Part shown: positions 8,568 through 15,841 of the stretch, in pieces
Layout: every line of letters starts with the position of its first letter
Numbering within the stretch: position 1 is the first letter of the stretch
Assembly: GCA_017471925.1 (NCBI GenBank)
Contig: JAFURM010000022.1
Coordinates: 1 to 39,349, forward strand
Source of the DNA: Bacteroides sp.
GTDB taxonomy: Bacteria > Bacteroidota > Bacteroidia > Bacteroidales > Bacteroidaceae
Length of the DNA: 39,349 nucleotides
Direction: 5' to 3'
Made by a program: the position numbers and the translations under genes
The notes under the pieces: model-generated
The model's input: the letters and a program-made list of their open reading frames with translations, nothing else
What the model was told of the DNA's origin: nothing
Databases searched by the model: none

Positions 8568-9395
8568 ATGAGACACCGACGATACCTGCCGCTCCTGCTC
8601 CTTCTCCTGCTGCTGACCACCCTCGGCACGCAGGCGCAGGGAGAGTTGCGGACCGACTCGCTGACCGACCTCACGAGGCGCGTCAGCCGGGCCACTTCCT
8701 ATGGTGTAGGCTTTACCAACATCCTGGACACCTATCTCTCACCCCAGGAGTATCGGGGCGTGGAGTTCCGCCTCTCGCGCGAGAGCATGAAGATGGTGGG
8801 GTGGGGAGGCGGCCGCGTCTCCCGTCAGACCTACTTCCAGGGCAACGTGGGCTACACGCACAACGAGGTGGACAACAACAACACCGTGGCTGCCCTGCTC
8901 AACTGGAACTACGGCCTGCACTACCACTTCCCCATTACCGACAACTTCCGTCTGCTGGCCGGAGGTGTGGCCGACCTGAACGGAGGCTTCGTCTACAACA
9001 TGCGCAACGGCAACAACCCCGCGCAGGCCCGTGCCTACATCAACCTGGCCGCCTCGGGCATGGCCATCTGGAAGCTGCGCGTCAAGCGTCTGCCCCTCAC
9101 CCTGCGCTACCAGCTGAACCTTCCCCTGGCCGGCGTCATGTTCATGCCCCACTATGGCCAGTCCTACTACGAAATCTTCTCATTAGGCAACAGCGGCGGT
9201 GTGGTGAACTTCACCTCGCTGCACAACCAGCCCTCCCTGCGACAGCTGCTCAGTGCCGACCTGCCCGTGGGCCGGATGAAGATGCGCTTCAGCTATGTGT
9301 GGGACGCCCAGCAAGCCAAGGTGAACAACATCAAGATTCACGCCTATTCCCATGTCTTCATGGTAGGCTTCATTAAAGAATTCTATCTGCTATGA
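8568..9395 (+). CDS. Secreted DUF3316-like protein, function unknown
   Basis: A 275-residue protein with a classical signal peptide (MRHRRYLPLLLLLLLLTTLG, probable cleavage after TQAQ). The mature part is rich in alternating strands and aromatic residues (GLHYHFPITDNFRLLAGG, IKIHAYSHVFMVGFIKEFYLL), and the last strand is aromatic-rich, compatible with a small outer-membrane beta-barrel. The pattern matches my memory of the Bacteroides DUF3316 family, but I cannot verify this. It sits 9 nt after parC, and its stop overlaps the next start (ATGA at 9392-9395), so translation of the two is probably coupled. Confidence 0.75.
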   Translation: MRHRRYLPLLLLLLLLTTLGTQAQGELRTDSLTDLTRRVSRATSYGVGFTNILDTYLSPQEYRGVEFRLSRESMKMVGWGGGRVSRQTYFQGNVGYTHNEVDNNNTVAALLNWNYGLHYHFPITDNFRLLAGGVADLNGGFVYNMRNGNNPAQARAYINLAASGMAIWKLRVKRLPLTLRYQLNLPLAGVMFMPHYGQSYYEIFSLGNSGGVVNFTSLHNQPSLRQLLSADLPVGRMKMRFSYVWDAQQAKVNNIKIHAYSHVFMVGFIKEFYLL

Positions 9396-10444
9396 CTCCC
9401 TCCAACTCCACCCTCCCCACCAACAACCATCACTTATCAACTATCAACTATCACTTATCAATTATCCTTCTTCTCCTCCTCACCCTCTCTTCCTGCATCC
9501 GTGAAGAGCAGTTTGACAACACCCCTCGCGGCAACTTCGAAGCCCTGTGGAAGACCATCGACGAACGCTACTGCTACCTGGACTACAAGCAGGTGGACTG
9601 GGATGACGTGCACGACCGCTACGCCCCGCTCATCACGGACGACATGAGCAGCAGCGGCCTCTTTGAAGTGCTGGGCAACATGCTGGCCGAGCTGAAGGAC
9701 GGACACGTGAACCTCTACAGCACCTCCAACATGGCACGCTACTGGAACTGGTACCTGGACTATCCGCGCAACTTCAACGAGAGCATCATTGAACAATACC
9801 TGGGGCGGGACTACCGCATTGCAGGCGGCATCAAGTACACCATCCTGGAGGACAACATCGGCTATGCCCAATATGAAGACTTCAGCAGCGGCGTCGGCGA
9901 GGGCAACCTGGACGAGGTGCTTTCCTACTTTGCCATCTGCGACGGCCTGATTATCGACGTGCGCAACAACGGGGGCGGCGTGCTCACCTATGCCGAGCGT
10001 TTCGCCTCGCGTTTCACCAACGAGAAGGTGCTCACGGGCTACATCATGCACAAGACCGGCAAGGGACACAGCGACTTCTCCGAGCCGGAGCCGGTCTACG
10101 TCACTCCCTCCAACAGCATCCGTTGGCAGAAGCCCGTCATTGTGCTCACCAACCGCCATGCCTACAGTGCCACCAACGACTTCGTGAACGCCATGCGCTA
10201 CTTCCCCAACGTTACCCTCGTGGGCGACAAGACCGGCGGTGGGGCGGGCCTCCCGTTCTCCTCCGAACTGCCCAACGGATGGGGCGTGCGCTTCTCGGCC
10301 AGTCCCCACCTGGATGCCGACCGGCGGCACATTGAGTTCGGTATAGACCCCGACATCAAGGTGGACATGACTTCCGAAGACGAAGCACGGGGCGTGGACA
10401 CCATCATTGAAACGGCCAGACAGCTGATTGGCCAGCAGCGTTAA
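9392..10444 (+). CDS. S41-family peptidase lipoprotein (tricorn/C-terminal-processing type)
   Basis: A 350-residue serine protease, probably lipid-anchored through Cys35 (TLSSC). An N-terminal helical region (residues 45-105) ends in DGHVNLYS with the likely catalytic His105. The core follows with LIIDVRNNGGGVL (about 187-198) and VLTNRHAYSATNDF (251-264), where Ser259 is the expected nucleophile, then VGDKTGGGAGLPF. This arrangement fits the tricorn-like Ser-His type rather than CtpA Ser-Lys. No PDZ domain is evident. The ATG at 9392 overlaps the preceding stop; no other start in frame gives a signal peptide. Residues 11-24 (NNHHLSTINYHLSI) are encoded by an A/T-rich dispersed repeat, so the n-region of the signal peptide is repeat-derived. 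Confidence 0.87.
   Translation: MTPSNSTLPTNNHHLSTINYHLSIILLLLLTLSSCIREEQFDNTPRGNFEALWKTIDERYCYLDYKQVDWDDVHDRYAPLITDDMSSSGLFEVLGNMLAELKDGHVNLYSTSNMARYWNWYLDYPRNFNESIIEQYLGRDYRIAGGIKYTILEDNIGYAQYEDFSSGVGEGNLDEVLSYFAICDGLIIDVRNNGGGVLTYAERFASRFTNEKVLTGYIMHKTGKGHSDFSEPEPVYVTPSNSIRWQKPVIVLTNRHAYSATNDFVNAMRYFPNVTLVGDKTGGGAGLPFSSELPNGWGVRFSASPHLDADRRHIEFGIDPDIKVDMTSEDEARGVDTIIETARQLIGQQR
9421..9467 (-). repeat. TTGATA-type repeat translated inside the S41 signal peptide
   Basis: The stretch contains ATCACTTATCAACTATCAAC-type units, the reverse complement of the TTGATAGTTGATAAT repeat at 2409-2483. Here it is in frame and encodes part of the n-region of the lipoprotein signal. Confidence 0.7.
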
Positions 10445-10502
10445 TCCGTGGCTGTGTATCGATTCAATACAGGGGACTAAATTCGATATTTGACACACGC
10501 TC

Positions 10503-10533
10503 TTTGCGAAAACAAAAAAACTTCTTATCTTTG
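10503..10533 (+). promoter_or_regulatory. Promoter of tRNA-Leu
   Basis: TTTG at 10503-10506, a 19-bp A-rich spacer, then TATCTTTG at 10526-10533 match the Bacteroidetes consensus exactly. The tRNA begins about 58 nt after the -7 box. Confidence 0.8.
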
Positions 10534-10591
10534 CCTCCGCTAATCTGCCCCTTGTGCCGAGTGCACCGTTCGGGTGGGGGCGAATGCCCAT

Positions 10592-10676
10592 GCGCGTGTG
10601 GCGTAATTGGCAGCCGCGCCAGACTTAGGATCTGGTGTCGTAAGACGTGTAGGTTCGAGTCCTATCACGCGCACCA
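10592..10676 (+). tRNA. tRNA-Leu, anticodon TAG, CCA encoded
   Basis: The acceptor arms GCGCGTG (10592-10598) and CACGCGC (10666-10672) pair fully, followed by discriminator A10673 and an encoded CCA. The D arm is GCG-TAATTGGCAGC-CGC. The anticodon stem CCAGA (10619-10623) / TCTGG (10631-10635) holds the loop CTTAGGA with anticodon TAG at 10626-10628, reading CUA and other CUN codons. A long variable arm (TGTCGTAAGACGT) marks a class II tRNA, as expected for Leu. The T loop is TTCGAGT. Confidence 0.96.
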
Positions 10677-10678
10677 AA

Positions 10679-10717
10679 AAGAAGAGGGCGTACCTGTTTG
10701 GGGTACGCCCTCTTCTT
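10679..10717. terminator. Bidirectional terminator between tRNA-Leu and the convergent gene
   Basis: A perfect 16-bp stem (10679-10694 with 10702-10717) has a 7-nt loop. On the minus strand it is followed by a run of five T, so it also ends the minus-strand gene that stops at 10727. On the plus strand it directly follows the tRNA. Confidence 0.88.
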
Positions 10718-10726
10718 GCTCTTTCA

Positions 10727-11257
10727 TCACTGTATTATCCACTCTATCTCTAACGGGTTGTGGGTCATGCGCCACACGAGGGGATATTGCGGATGGTCCA
10801 GTATCCACATCTCGCCGCCTTCGGCCTGGTCCTTGACGTGCAGCAGCGGCAGGTCGAGAACCGTGTAGTTGCAGTCCAGCAGCTTGTAGCGTGTGTGGTT
10901 GAAGGCCATTTCGCCCTGCGCCTTCAGGGTGCGGTAGGCCCTGCGGGAGAGCATGTAGCACACCTCATGCGTGGCCACCGTGACGTGGCGGCCGTCTTCG
11001 GGCATCAGGAAGCAAAGTTCGGTGGCTTCTTCTAACGAGGCTGGCGTCATGGTGTAGCTGCCCACCCACCACTTCAGGTTGCGAAGGATGGTCCAGTCCA
11101 TGCGCAGGGAATCGCCCTGTTCGCTGAAGCTCACCTTGAAACGACGTGTCTGTCCGTGCAGCTTGAACGTGAACTGCAGGGTGTCCGGCAGGATGCTTTG
11201 CGCCATCGCACCCTGTCCTGCACATAGGATGAGTAGTATGAGTATAATCTTCTTCAT
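10727..11257 (-). CDS. Small secreted protein of unknown function
   Basis: A 176-residue protein with a signal peptide (MKKIILILLILCAGQGAMAQ, cleavage likely after AMA). The rest is a mixed alpha/beta sequence (FTFKLHGQTRRFKVSFSEQG, then HVTVATHEVCYMLSRRAYRTL) with no motif I recognise. It follows the GH92 gene by 27 nt on the same strand, so it is probably the last gene of that transcript and ends at the terminator at 10679-10717. The context suggests a periplasmic or surface accessory protein of glycan use, but the sequence itself does not show a role. Confidence 0.75.
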   Translation of the reverse strand: MKKIILILLILCAGQGAMAQSILPDTLQFTFKLHGQTRRFKVSFSEQGDSLRMDWTILRNLKWWVGSYTMTPASLEEATELCFLMPEDGRHVTVATHEVCYMLSRRAYRTLKAQGEMAFNHTRYKLLDCNYTVLDLPLLHVKDQAEGGEMWILDHPQYPLVWRMTHNPLEIEWIIQ

Positions 11258-11310
11258 TATAGTTGACAGTTGATAATTGATAGTTTATAATTCACAATTC
11301 ATCATTCTAT
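11258..11310 (-). repeat. TTGATA/AATTGTGAATT-type repeat at the GH92 3' end
   Basis: The 27-nt gap and the last codons of GH92 are made of units such as CTATCAATTATCAACTGTC and GAATTGTGAATTATAAAC on the minus strand. The final residues MNCEL of GH92 and its TAA stop lie inside this repeat, so the C-terminus appears to have been set by it. Confidence 0.6.
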
Positions 11311-13582
11311 CCACTTTCTTCTTTCCCATCTTCAGCACCAGCTCTCCGCCTGCTGTGATGTCCCGGTGTTTCAGGGTGGTGTAGGGATAGGGCACGCCGT
11401 TCAGCGTGGCCGACTGGATGTAGCGGTTCTTCTCGGAGAGCCCCTTGGCCACGATGCGGAACTGCTTGCCGTCGGCCAGGTGCAGGGTCACCTCGCGCAG
11501 CATCGGTGTGTTTATCAGGTAGTAGTCCTGTCCCGCGTTGGGATAGAAGCCCATCATGTGGAAGGCCAGCCAGGAGGACATTGCGCCCGAGTCGTCGTTG
11601 CCCGGCAGCCCTACGGGACCGTCGTTGTAACACTCTTCCACGATGCGGCGGATGCGGTCGCTGCTCTTCCAGGGCTTGCCAATCCAGTGGTAGAGGCAGG
11701 GCGTGAGGAAGGAAGGCTCGTTGTTCACGTTGTAGAAGCCCCGCTCGAAGAAGGTGTCCAGTCGCTTCTCGAAGGCTTCTGGACCGCCACACTTCGCTAT
11801 CAGCCCCGGCACGTCGTGGGGGATGCTGAGCGAATATTCCCACGAACTGGCCTCGTAGAAGAACATGCTCCACCAGGGCGTGTACCACGGTCCTTCGAAG
11901 GTGAGTGGCGTGTACTTGTACTTGGGCTTCCACAGCTTGCTGTGTCCGTAGCTCAGGCTGTCCAACCAGTTGCCCTCTGCGTCGCGCGGCATGATGAATC
12001 CCCGTGCCCCTTCGTGCTCATAGTCGTCGCGCCACAGGTTCTTCCAGTTTTCCGATTGCTTCAGGTATTGGCGGTAAAGCTCCTCCTTGCCCAGGCCCTT
12101 GGCTACCAGGGCGATGGCGTAGTCGCAGTAGGCATACTCCACCGTGCGGTTGCCGGCGCGGTCTATGCCGTGGGGGATGTAGCCCAGTTGCAGGTAGGGC
12201 ACCAGCCCGCCGCGTCCCTCGGCCTCCTCGTTGCCTCCGGGCGGCACGGTGGCATCCTTCAGCATGGCCTTCAGCGCCTCCTCCCAGTCGATGCCGGGTA
12301 GTTGCTTCACGAAGGCGTCGGCCAGGACAATCTCGCCGTTGGAGCCTCCCTGCGTGCGCCCGTTGCTGTTGCCGCTCCGTGCGTCGGGCATGTAGCCGTC
12401 GCGCTTGCAGATGTTGATCATGGCGTTCACGATGTCCACCTCGCGTTGCGGGTCGATGAGCGTGATGAGCGGTGTGGAGGTGCGGTAGGTGTCCCAGATG
12501 GCGTAGTAGTCGTCATAGTAGGGCACTCCCGGGTCGGTCCACAGCGGGTTCTCGCCGGTGCGGTCCACGGGCATCAGCATGGTGTGATAGAGGGCCGTGT
12601 AGAACATGCGCTTCTGTGCCTCGGGGGCATCCTCGGGCAGCTCGATGCGTTCCAGCAGTCCCTGCCATGCCTGCAGCAGGTCGGCGTGTACCCGTCCGAA
12701 GTCCCAGTGGGGAATCTGCGTGCGGGCGTTCATCCGTGCCTTCTGTTGGCTGATGAAGGAGATGCCCACCTTCAGCTGCACGCATTCGGCATCGGCGGCA
12801 AAGCGCAGCAGGGCACCGCTCTTCTCGCCCGTGTCCACCTGTTCCTTCTCCTCCGTGATGCGGCTGCCCTTCCAGGTGGCCGTCTGCACGGCAGGATGGT
12901 CGGTCTCGGCATAGAAGTAGACGGTGTAGGCCCGTCCGTTGTTCCATCCGCCCCGTATGCGCGTGTAGCCCTGCACCTCGGTGGGCGAGAGAATCTGCAC
13001 CTCCGAGCCTACGAACTGCTGGCATTCGCGCGAGTCGGGCACGGAGTTCTCGCCCAGGAAGAATCCGGCGTCTATGGCCAGTGACTTCAGGGAGTCCTTG
13101 GGATAGCTGAAGCGGTAGAACGAGGCCCGCTCGGCTGTGGTCACCTCGATGCGTATGCCGCTGTGTTTCAGTCGGGTGTCATAGTAGCCCAGGGCAATCT
13201 CCTCATACTCCCTATAGTCGATGTGGGAGGTGCGGTCCATGCCCATTCCGAAGGGCATCACCAGGATGTTGCCATACTTCGGCCCGCCGCCCGTTCCGCT
13301 GACGTGTACCTGTGCGAATCCGTCTATCTGCGTCGGCATGGATGCCCAGCCGCTGTTGTTCTTGCAGGTGCAGTCGGGCGACGGCTTCACCATGCCATAG
13401 GGGTAGGAAGGCCCGATGAACACCCGCCCCAGTCCTTCGCTGCCGATACGCGGGTCTACGTAGCGGGTCAGTCCCTCCTCGCGGGAGGGGGTGGCGGGTC
13501 CTGTTGTCTGTGCCGCCATGGGCATTGCCGCGCTTGCCATCAGCAAGAGCAGGCCGCAGGCGGCAGTCGTTGCATGTCTCAT
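11285..13582 (-). CDS. GH92 family exo-alpha-mannosidase, secreted
   Basis: A 765-residue glycoside hydrolase. The start at 13582 gives a signal peptide (MRHATTAACGLLLLMASAAM, cleavage after MAAQ); an ATG at 13597 is an alternative, and the longer upstream frame runs through repeats and is not coding. The mature enzyme opens with LTRYVDPRIGSEGLGRVF and has the GH92 landmarks SPDCTCKNNSGW, HVSGTGGGPKYG, YYDDYYAIWDTYRTSTPL and GNDDSGAMSSWLAFHMMGFYP. The Asp pair near residue 660 is where the GH92 general base is expected, and Glu near residue 577 (YEASSWEYS) is where the acid is expected. GH92 enzymes are calcium-dependent and trim mannose from N-glycans or mannans; linkage specificity cannot be read here. 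A promoter lies at 13623-13654 and SusD/SusC lie upstream on the same strand. A GC-rich palindrome encoding PATPSREEG follows the signal peptide. Confidence 0.92.
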   Translation of the reverse strand: MRHATTAACGLLLLMASAAMPMAAQTTGPATPSREEGLTRYVDPRIGSEGLGRVFIGPSYPYGMVKPSPDCTCKNNSGWASMPTQIDGFAQVHVSGTGGGPKYGNILVMPFGMGMDRTSHIDYREYEEIALGYYDTRLKHSGIRIEVTTAERASFYRFSYPKDSLKSLAIDAGFFLGENSVPDSRECQQFVGSEVQILSPTEVQGYTRIRGGWNNGRAYTVYFYAETDHPAVQTATWKGSRITEEKEQVDTGEKSGALLRFAADAECVQLKVGISFISQQKARMNARTQIPHWDFGRVHADLLQAWQGLLERIELPEDAPEAQKRMFYTALYHTMLMPVDRTGENPLWTDPGVPYYDDYYAIWDTYRTSTPLITLIDPQREVDIVNAMINICKRDGYMPDARSGNSNGRTQGGSNGEIVLADAFVKQLPGIDWEEALKAMLKDATVPPGGNEEAEGRGGLVPYLQLGYIPHGIDRAGNRTVEYAYCDYAIALVAKGLGKEELYRQYLKQSENWKNLWRDDYEHEGARGFIMPRDAEGNWLDSLSYGHSKLWKPKYKYTPLTFEGPWYTPWWSMFFYEASSWEYSLSIPHDVPGLIAKCGGPEAFEKRLDTFFERGFYNVNNEPSFLTPCLYHWIGKPWKSSDRIRRIVEECYNDGPVGLPGNDDSGAMSSWLAFHMMGFYPNAGQDYYLINTPMLREVTLHLADGKQFRIVAKGLSEKNRYIQSATLNGVPYPYTTLKHRDITAGGELVLKMGKKKVDRMMNCEL

Positions 13583-13622
13583 AGTCTCTTGTAGCATTAT
13601 GTAGCGTAATGTTTTCTGTTCA

Positions 13623-13654
13623 TAAAAATACGGCATTTCTTCCGCTTCGCCAAA
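13623..13654 (-). promoter_or_regulatory. Candidate GH92 promoter
   Basis: On the minus strand TTTG (plus 13651-13654) is followed by a 20-bp spacer and TATTTTTA (plus 13623-13630), one base from the TAnnTTTG consensus. It lies about 40 nt upstream of the GH92 ATG, so the enzyme may be transcribed independently of SusC/SusD. Confidence 0.55.
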
Positions 13655-13708
13655 CTGCAGTTTGGGGGCATAATCCTCCCCCCTGCGGAGCACCCCTTTT
13701 CGGCCGTT

Positions 13709-13796
13709 GGACGAGACACGTCCGGTCCGTGGACGAGACATGTCCGGACGACGGGCCACACATGTCTGGACGACGGACGAAACATGTCCGGACGAA
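13709..13796. repeat. Tandem array of four 22-bp units
   Basis: Units begin at 13709, 13731, 13753 and 13775 with exact 22-bp phasing. Their common core is GACGAGACATGTCCGGAC with a central ACATGT palindrome; unit 1 has ACACGT and unit 3 starts GGGCCAC. The array is upstream of the GH92 promoter. There are no spacers, so it is not a CRISPR array. Confidence 0.9.
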
Positions 13797-13895
13797 AGGG
13801 AATTTACATATAGACGTAACTCCTTGATTATCCGCCTGATGCGATTTCTTGGGCGTAAGGCTTTCCGACAGTCCGTACAGCAGGCGACGCTTGGA

Positions 13896-14010
13896 GGGTG
13901 TAGCACGCGATGGCTTGTGCTTGTAGCATGCGTTGGGCGATGCCTGTAGCACGTGATGCCCGATGCCTGTAGCACGTGATGCCCGTCAGGTGCAGACGCT
14001 GTTGCCCGGT
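13896..14010. repeat. Tandem array of five 23-bp units
   Basis: Units begin at 13896, 13919, 13942, 13965 and 13988. The core is CCTGTAGCACGTGATGCC; units 3 and 4 are nearly identical, units 1 and 2 diverge and unit 5 is degenerate. Another degenerate unit may precede it at 13873. It is separated from the 22-bp array by 99 bp. No gene is seen in the whole 13583-14214 gap. Confidence 0.85.
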
Positions 14011-14033
14011 CGCAGTGATGAAGGGAATAATAA

Positions 14034-14087
14034 ATCCCTGCAACGGTGAAGTTATGGAACCTTGTTCCTCCATCATCATGCAGGGAT
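14034..14087. repeat. Inverted repeat between SusD and the tandem arrays
   Basis: ATCCCTGCA (14034-14042) pairs perfectly with TGCAGGGAT (14079-14087). Inside are shorter nested pairings (ATGGA/TCCAT and GGAAC/GTTCC). It lies downstream of susD and could be an RNA processing or end structure. Confidence 0.5.
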
Positions 14088-14128
14088 CTATGAGTTATGA
14101 AATAGAATATTTATTCCCTTTGGTAAAG

Positions 14129-14169
14129 GCATTGCAAAACGAGGTTGGCGTTCCCGAATTGCAATGCCA
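14129..14169 (-). terminator. Candidate terminator or attenuator downstream of SusD
   Basis: GGCATTGCAA (14129-14138) and TTGCAATGCC (14160-14169) form a perfect 10-bp stem. On the minus strand the stem is followed by only TTT, so termination may be partial, with some read-through to GH92. Confidence 0.5.
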
Positions 14170-14214
14170 GCTTTCGTTCTTTAAACTCTAAATAAAAACA
14201 AAAGCAATCATATC

Positions 14215-15828
14215 TTAGTAGCCGGGGTTCTGCTTCCAGTTGGTGTTCTCGGTCATGATTCCAGTAGGAACGGGAAGCAGACGTGCATTATAGTTGGTCT
14301 TGGCATCAGGATTGATAATATTCTTCCAACCCCAGTCGTCTTCAAAGTTGCCGTAGCGGATAAGGTCGTTACGACGCCAATTCTCACTGAAAAGTTCACG
14401 GCCACGCTCATCCAGCAAATCCTGTAGTGTAGGAGTGCCTGACACAGAAGGAGCACCGGCACATGCGCGTACCTGATTCATCAGCGAAGCTGCTGTGTCA
14501 CCATTGGTTGCGCTGCCACCACGAAGAATCGCTTCCGCTTTGGTCAAAAGCACATCGGCATAACGGAAAATGGGAACATCATTGCTTTGATTGCGGTTAT
14601 GATTGTTGTAATCGGCAGCAGATATCCACCACTTGACAGAACGATACCCTTGTGACCAACCATGAACGTCTTTGGACACCATCAGTTCAATAGAAGGACT
14701 AACCAATTCGATTTCTTTACTCAAGACTACAGGCTCTCCATTGTACAACCAAGGGGTCTCGGTCTTCTCGCGGGTTACGGGGTCGAACATCTTGATTTCA
14801 CCGCCAATGATGACTTCATTTCTTTCATCGCCTTCTAAGCAGAACAGGTCGGCCATCTCGGGGGTAATGGCAAATATACCACCGAAAGATTTGGTCAGAA
14901 TTTCGCCATAATAGCAAGCGTCTTTGGAACTGTTTGCCTTACGCCAGGTCTCAAAACGACCATATGTCATACCTTGTGCGGTCACAGCGTCATACGGCAT
15001 GGCATAGATGAAGTCTTTGATATGCACACCGTTTTCGGGCATGAATTTCACCCGATAGCCGTCATCCAAATTAAAGATGCCGGAATTGATGATGTTATCA
15101 CAATGGGCAATACAATCATTCAACTTTTCGTTGGTGATGCTTGGAGTGTATTTGGTAATGTCGCCACAAGTGTAGACAGCCCAATTGATATACAGCTTCA
15201 CAAGCAATGCTTCTGCCATCCATCGGTTGGGCTTTCCATAGGTGGAAGCATCGTTGGCTTCACTCAAATTGGGAATAGCTTTCAGCAAATCGCTTTCGAT
15301 AAAGCGGGCTACATCTGCACGTGGAGCGCGTTCTACGACTTCGTCGACATCAGGTTTGTGGTCAAGCAGAGGCACATCACCGTAACTGTCCATCAAGATG
15401 AAATGATAAAAAGCACGCATGGCAAGCGCAGGTGCGGCAGCCTCTGCGTCTTCTCCGCCTAATTCCATAATGATGTCATTACATTTGGTAATGCCCGAAG
15501 CGGCATTGGTCCAATGGCCGACACAAGCGTCATCGGGACTTGAACGGTGCAACGAGGGGTTGGCATAATTGTAATTGTCCAGATAATCGTCGGCACCAAA
15601 ACAAACACCTGTAAACTCATCAGAAGAGAAAGACATCACTTCATGATAACGACGTCCCCAATCTGCACGAAGAGAGAAGTAAACATCTGCCATCTTGGCT
15701 TCCAATGCAATCTCAGAATTGGGATATTCTGTCAACTGAGACTTAATATCTACATCCAAGTCTGTACAGCTACCGACTGTCAGGGCCACTATAGATGCAG
15801 CAAATATACTTTTGATATAACTTTTCAT
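14215..15828 (-). CDS. SusD/RagB-family glycan-binding lipoprotein
   Basis: A 537-residue surface lipoprotein that acts as the lid on the SusC transporter and binds the glycan. The start at 15828 (MKSYIKSIFAASIVALTVGS, lipidated Cys21) has a GGA seven bases before it; ATGs at 15834 and 15840 are also possible, and 15840 would lie one base after the susC stop. SusD features include the N-terminal DLDVDIKSQLTEYP, TPR-like helices (ALAMRAFYHFILMDSYGDVPLL), and the C-terminal PIFRYADVLLTKAEAILRGG, RGRELFSENWRRNDLIRYG and LLPVPTGIMTENTNWKQNPGY. It is directly downstream of its SusC partner. Its nearest catalytic partner is the GH92 enzyme, suggesting a mannose-containing glycan; this is inference from context. 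Confidence 0.94.
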   Translation of the reverse strand: MKSYIKSIFAASIVALTVGSCTDLDVDIKSQLTEYPNSEIALEAKMADVYFSLRADWGRRYHEVMSFSSDEFTGVCFGADDYLDNYNYANPSLHRSSPDDACVGHWTNAASGITKCNDIIMELGGEDAEAAAPALAMRAFYHFILMDSYGDVPLLDHKPDVDEVVERAPRADVARFIESDLLKAIPNLSEANDASTYGKPNRWMAEALLVKLYINWAVYTCGDITKYTPSITNEKLNDCIAHCDNIINSGIFNLDDGYRVKFMPENGVHIKDFIYAMPYDAVTAQGMTYGRFETWRKANSSKDACYYGEILTKSFGGIFAITPEMADLFCLEGDERNEVIIGGEIKMFDPVTREKTETPWLYNGEPVVLSKEIELVSPSIELMVSKDVHGWSQGYRSVKWWISAADYNNHNRNQSNDVPIFRYADVLLTKAEAILRGGSATNGDTAASLMNQVRACAGAPSVSGTPTLQDLLDERGRELFSENWRRNDLIRYGNFEDDWGWKNIINPDAKTNYNARLLPVPTGIMTENTNWKQNPGY

Positions 15829-15841
15829 ATTCATTTCCATT

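Noticed and set aside
13583-13975. N-terminal extension of the GH92 frame upstream of the signal peptide
   Set aside because: It runs through the promoter, both tandem arrays and their flanks, and would bury the signal peptide 130 residues inside; it is an open frame created by the repeats.
13709-14010. CRISPR array
   Set aside because: Units are directly adjacent with no unique spacers, the two arrays have different units, and no cas genes are present.
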